NCBI RefSeq assembly: GCF_004843725.1
Contig: NZ_CP039451.1
Location: 1,362,501 to 1,426,500, forward strand
DNA: 64,000 bases
Source of the DNA: Psychroserpens sp. NJDZ02
GTDB lineage: Bacteria; Bacteroidota; Bacteroidia; Flavobacteriales; Flavobacteriaceae
Reading direction: 5' to 3'
The notes under the pieces were generated by a model. It did no database searches. It saw only the letters and a program-made list of their open reading frames with translations, and had not been told where the DNA came from. Position numbers and translations under genes: made by a program. Below, piece after piece: positions 61,801 through 64,000 of the stretch. The first letter of the stretch is position 1. Each line of letters opens with the position of its first letter.

Positions 61801-64000
61801 ACATCACAGATACTGTCGCTGCATTTGATACATTACCATCATTATCATTTATTGTATAACTAATATCTTGTGGATCTTGAGTAGATACTCCAACACAACT
61901 AGCATCAGGAACTCCTGCAGCACTACAAGGTGTAAATGTAATTGCTCCAGTAACTGGATCAACACTCCAAACCCCTACTCCTGGCTCCACTAAATCATCA
62001 CCAGGATTTGCTGTACCTACAATTTGAACACTAGTCAAATCTAATGTCCCGTCAGGATCCATATCATTCCCAGCAACAGCAATCAATACTGGATCTCCAG
62101 TCGTATTATTATTACTAGAATCATCCATTGCAATAGGCGATTCTGGATCGAAACTAACACTAACACTTACAGCGTCTGTAATATTACCTTCATCATCAGA
62201 AACCACGTACTCAATATCAGTAGGATTAGCTGTAAATACTACTGGACAATCAGGTAAAGAAACTACTGCACAAGGACTAAATGTAATTGCTCCACTAACT
62301 GGATCAACACTCCAAGTCCCCTCTCCTGTAACAACTAAGTCATCTCCAGGACTGGTTGTACCTACAATCTGTACCGTTGTTGGATCTACAACATCGCCAT
62401 CAACATCATTCCCTAGCACATCAACAATTACTGGAACCCCTGTGTCATTACCTGCACTTATATCTGCAGTTGCAACAGGTACGTAATCTATAGTTACTGT
62501 TGCTGCATTTGATGGATTACCATCATTATCATCTATCGTATAACTAGCTGCGTCTGTTGGATCATCATTAAAACCAGCCAATGGCGCAAAACTAATCTCA
62601 CCATTTACAGGATTTACTTCCCAAACTCCTTCGCCAGGTACCGTATAACCTATAATATCTCCAACTGCATCAGTCTGTACCATTGTAGCTCCTGCTGGAA
62701 CTACTAAACTCACACTTGTTACATCCAATGTACCATCAGGATCTGCATCTACTCCATTACCGTTATCGGCAGTAGGATCTATACTTACCGTAGCACCTGG
62801 TGTATTAGCTAAACTAATATCATCTTGAGCAACTGGTGGCTCTGCATCATACATCACAGATACTGTCGCTGCATTTGATACATTACCATCATTATCATTT
62901 ATTGTATAACTAATATCTTGTGGATCTTGAGTAGATACTCCAACACAACTAGCATCAGGAACTCCTGCGGCACTACAAGGTGTAAATGTAATTACTCCAC
63001 TAACTGGATCAACACTCCAAACCCCTACTCCTGGCTCTACTAAATCATCACCAGGATTTGCTGTACCTACAATTTGAACACTAGTCAAATCTAACGTCCC
63101 ATCAGGATCCATATCATTCCCAGCAACAGCAATCAACACTGGATCTCCAGTCGTATTATTATTACTAGAATCATCCATTGCAATAGGCGATTCTGGATCG
63201 AAACTAACACTAACACTTACAGCGTCTGTAATATTACCTTCATCATCAGAAACCACGTACTCAATATCAGTTGGATTTGCAGTAAATACTACTGGACAAT
63301 CAGGTAAAGAAACTACTGTACAAGGACTAAATGTAATTGCTCCACTAACTGGATCAACACTCCAAGTCCCCTCTCCTGTAACAACTAAGTCATCTCCAGG
63401 ATTGGTTGTACCTACAATCTGTACCGTTGTTGGATCTACAATATCCCCATCAACATCATTCCCTAGCACATCAACAATTACTGGAACTCCTGTGTCATTA
63501 CCCGCACTTATATCTGCAGTTGCAACAGGTACGTAATCTATAGTTACTGTTGCTGCATTTGATGGATTACCATCATTATCATCTATCGTATAACTAGCTG
63601 CGTTTGTAGGATCATCATTAAAACCAGCCAATGGCGCAAAACTAATCTCACCATTTACAGGATTTACTTCCCAAACTCCTTCGCCAGGCACTGTATAACC
63701 TATAATATCTCCAGCTGCATCGGTCTGGACCATTGTAGCTCCTGCTGGAACTACTAAACTCACACTTGTTACATCCAATGTACCATCAGGATCTGCATCT
63801 ACTCCATTACCGTTATCGGCAGTAGGATCTATACTTACCGTAGCACCTGGTGTATTAGCTAAACTAATATCATCTTGAGCAACTGGTGGCTCTGCATCAT
63901 ACATCACAGATACTGTCGCTGCATTTGATACATTACCATCATTATCATTTATTGTATAACTAATGTCTTGTGGATCTTGAGTAGATACTCCAACACAACT
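55838..64000 (-). CDS. Giant type IX-secreted adhesin 2, C-terminal 2720 residues (N-terminus outside window)
   Basis: The frame is open to the right edge with no start, so the N-terminus and signal are missing here. Visible parts, in N-to-C order: tandem 350-residue blocks made of three cadherin/VCBS-like beta domains (starting VMYDAEPPVAQDDISLANTP, IDYVPVATADISAGNDTGVP and VSFDPESPIAMDDSSNNNTT). Then come 152-residue blocks of TSP3-like units (DCDMDGLTNIEETTGIDDPS, DTDGDGVTDGDEAGDMTDPN), followed by DCDGDGVTNGQE units of about 40 residues. The type B sorting domain ends the protein: DIMTPDGDGNNDVFVISGIQ, IYNRWGVKVYDV, GTYYYVLTYIT, GPLYINRK. Its end is nearly the same as adhesin 1, but the mid-region modules are different in kind. 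Confidence 0.92.
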   Translation of the reverse strand, partial: SCVGVSTQDPQDISYTINDNDGNVSNAATVSVMYDAEPPVAQDDISLANTPGATVSIDPTADNGNGVDADPDGTLDVTSVSLVVPAGATMVQTDAAGDIIGYTVPGEGVWEVNPVNGEISFAPLAGFNDDPTNAASYTIDDNDGNPSNAATVTIDYVPVATADISAGNDTGVPVIVDVLGNDVDGDIVDPTTVQIVGTTNPGDDLVVTGEGTWSVDPVSGAITFSPCTVVSLPDCPVVFTANPTDIEYVVSDDEGNITDAVSVSVSFDPESPIAMDDSSNNNTTGDPVLIAVAGNDMDPDGTLDLTSVQIVGTANPGDDLVEPGVGVWSVDPVSGVITFTPCSAAGVPDASCVGVSTQDPQDISYTINDNDGNVSNAATVSVMYDAEPPVAQDDISLANTPGATVSIDPTADNGNGVDADPDGTLDVTSVSLVVPAGATMVQTDAVGDIIGYTVPGEGVWEVNPVNGEISFAPLAGFNDDPTDAASYTIDDNDGNPSNAATVTIDYVPVATADISAGNDTGVPVIVDVLGNDVDGDVVDPTTVQIVGTTSPGDDLVVTGEGTWSVDPVSGAITFSPCAVVSLPDCPVVFTANPTDIEYVVSDDEGNITDAVSVSVSFDPESPIAMDDSSNNNTTGDPVLIAVAGNDMDPDGTLDLTSVQIVGTANPGDDLVEPGVGVWSVDPVTGAITFTPCSAAGVPDASCVGVSTQDPQDISYTINDNDGNVSNAATVSVMYDAEPPVAQDDISLANTPGATVSIDPTADNGNGVDADPDGTLDVTSVSLVVPAGATMVQTDAAGDIIGYTVPGEGVWEVNPVNGEISFAPLAGFNDDPTGAASYTIDDNDGNPSNAATVTIDYVPVATADISAGNDTGVPVIVDVLGNDVDGDVVDPATVQIVGTTNPGDDLVVTGEGTWSVDPVSGAITFSPCTVVSLPDCPVVFTANPTDIEYVVSDDEGNITDAVSVSVSFDPESPIAMDDSSNNNTTGDPVLIAVAGNDMDPDGTLDLTSVQIVGTANPGDDLVEPGVGVWSVDPVSGVITFTPCSAAGVPDASCVGVSTQDPQDISYTINDNDGNVSNAATVSVMYDAEPPVAQDDISLANTPGATVSIDPTADNGNGVDADPDGTLDVTSVSLVVPAGATMVQTDAVGDIIGYTVPGEGVWEVNPVNGEISFAPLAGFNDDPTDAASYTIDDNDGNPSNAATVTIDYVPVATADISAGNDTGVPVIVDVLGNDVDGDVVDPTTVQIVGTTSPGDDLVVTGEGTWSVDPVSGAITFSPCAVVSLPDCPVVFTANPTDIEYVVSDDEGNITDAVSVSVSFDPESPIAMDDSSNNNTTGDPVLIAVAGNDMDPDGTLDLTSVQIVGTANPGDDLVEPGVGVWSVDPVTGAITFTPCSAAGVPDASCVGVSTQDPQDISYTINDNDGNVSNAATVSVMYDAEPPVAQDDISLANTPGATVSIDPTADNGNGVDADPDGTLDVTSVSLVVPAGATMVQTDAAGDIIGYTVPGEGVWEVNPVNGEISFAPLAGFNDDPTGAASYTIDDNDGNPSNAATVTIDYVPVATADISAGNDTGVPVIVDVLGNDVDGDVVDPATVQIVGTTNPGDDLVDPGVGVWSVDPVSGAITFTPCTGAGIPDATCTGLSVEDPAVISYTVMDNDGNTSEPAEVVVSFDECNGQGLGDCDGDGVSNEDEVNGGSNPNDPCSYNDIDQDLTIVTGEWNSLDCDMDGLSNSEEATGIDDPSTPNDPNGNTTDPQNPDTDGDGVTDGDEAGDMTDPNDPCALEIASQTVTATMAWNDLDCDMDGLNNGEELTGIDDPTTPADPNGNTTDPLDNDSDGDGVTDGQEALDGTDPNDNCSLIVANQTETPDTAYDTADCDMDGLTNIEETTGIDDPSTPNDPNGNTTDPQNPDTDGDGVTDGDEAGDMTDPNDPCALEIASQTVIATMAWNDLDCDMDGLNNGEELTGIDDPTTPADPNGNTTDPLDNDSDGDGVTDGQEALDGTDPNDHCSLIVANQTETPDTAYDTADCDMDGLTNNEEATGIDDPSTPNDPNGNTTDPQNPDTDGDGVTDGDEAGDMTDPNDPCAFEVSSQTVAVATAWNDLDCDMDGLNNGEELTGIDDPTTPADPNGNTTDPLDNDSDGDGVTDGQEALDGTDPNDNCSLIVANQTETPDAAYDTADCDMDGLTNNEEATGIDDPSTPNDPNGNTTDPQNPDTDGDGVTDGDEAGDMTDPNDPCAFEVSSQTVAVATAWNDLDCDMDGLNNGEELTGIDDPTTPADPNGNTTDPLDNDSDGDGVIDGQEALDGTDPNNPCDFLISSVTLPIDLDFSTLDCDGDGVTNGQEVSDGTDFMDPCDFLVISQTVTTSEEWGAIDCDGDGVVNGQELLDGTDPQNPCDFDPDSQNIAIITMNYDDLDCDGDGVTNGQEMEDGTDPNDLCELNLTSQNVTPSTEWYDEDCDGDGVTNGTELNDGTDPLDGCDFEYTSQTEPISNNFSDLDCDGDGVTNGQEIADGTDPADPCSFLVSSQTVTSSDAFNNSDCDGDGVSNEIESIDGTDLLDPCDYEFTSQTIDYETQTVEGVSADWLLLDCDGDSTLNGDEISDNDNNGVPDYEEADNGDADASDGLVVFDIMTPDGDGNNDVFVISGIQQYPENTLKIYNRWGVKVYDVDGYGQGNNFFRGFSEGRVTVKKDDKLPVGTYYYVLTYITSDGKSVQKAGPLYINRK
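57080..58835 (-). repeat. 456-bp tandem repeat in adhesin 2 (TSP3-like units)
   Basis: The sequence AAGGATCATTTGGATCTGTC recurs at 57301, 57757, 58213 and 58669, always 456 bp (152 residues) apart. Each period holds three to four DxDxDG units. Copies 1-2 and 3-4 share variants (CAFEVSSQTV versus CALEIASQTV), suggesting duplication of pairs. Confidence 0.9.
58990..64000 (-). repeat. 1050-bp tandem repeat with alternating A/B copies in adhesin 2
   Basis: The landmark TAGCACC(A/T)GGTGTATT occurs at 59641, 60691, 61741, 62791 and 63841, exactly 1050 bp (350 residues) apart. Copies at 59641 and 61741 share one set of variants (TDAAGD, DPTGAAS) and those at 60691 and 62791 another (TDAVGD, DPTDAAS), so the real unit is a 2100-bp A-B pair. 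The array continues beyond the window. Confidence 0.92.

Overview
The window is AT-rich DNA of a member of the Flavobacteriaceae (Bacteroidota). Signs of this are the flavobacterial SUF gene order, Bacteroidota-type promoter boxes (TAnnTTTG), a GLPGLI/outer-membrane-protein pair, DUF2480 and DUF3078 proteins, PorP/SprF and PorE-like type IX secretion (T9SS) partners, and giant surface proteins ending in a T9SS type B sorting domain. No rRNA, tRNA or CRISPR array was seen.

Layout. 1-307: start of thiL, reading off the left edge. 308-859: gene-free except for a decayed cytochrome c peroxidase tail. 860-8562: iron-sulfur cluster assembly locus (sufA, sufB, sufC, sufD, sufS, sufE and a DUF59 gene) with a small lipoprotein, a small membrane protein and a META-domain lipoprotein set between the suf genes. 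8575-14441: an ABC transporter, DUF2480, DUF3078, hflX (minus strand) and an endonuclease/exonuclease/phosphatase (EEP) gene. 14442-19022: an insertion-like segment with a GLPGLI/outer-membrane receptor pair, bounded by two copies of the EEP gene 3' end. 19023-27002: a stress and signalling cluster with a DUF3095 cyclase-like protein, a short AraC regulator, a response regulator, a CHASE3/PAS histidine kinase, and a run of small lipoproteins, membrane proteins and a DUF2383 protein. 27003-30994: a second accessory segment with a decayed ssb tail, an unknown secreted protein, a frameshifted IS1595-type element and a beheaded HlyD adaptor. This is followed by an intact short ssb, whose 3' end matches the decayed tail.

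30995-38018 holds ordinary genes: GNAT acetyltransferase, zinc-ribbon protein, DUF2891, a GIDE-like membrane protein, a CBS-pair protein, an M28 membrane peptidase and a TPR-like secreted protein.

38084-64000 (all minus strand) is the most striking part: two tandem paralogous cassettes, each [giant T9SS adhesin -> PorP/SprF -> PorE-like OmpA protein]. The first adhesin has 3852 residues. The second has at least 2720 and runs off the right edge. Both are built from calcium-binding DxDxDG (thrombospondin type 3-like) units and other tandem modules. The DNA repeats are in-frame and highly homogeneous, with periods of 1074, 1050 (alternating, so 2100) and 456 bp. A hairpin between adhesin and porP is conserved in both cassettes. 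By analogy with SprB/SprF, each PorP/PorE-like pair probably helps its own adhesin to be exported and held at the cell surface. That pairing is inferred from gene order and family knowledge.
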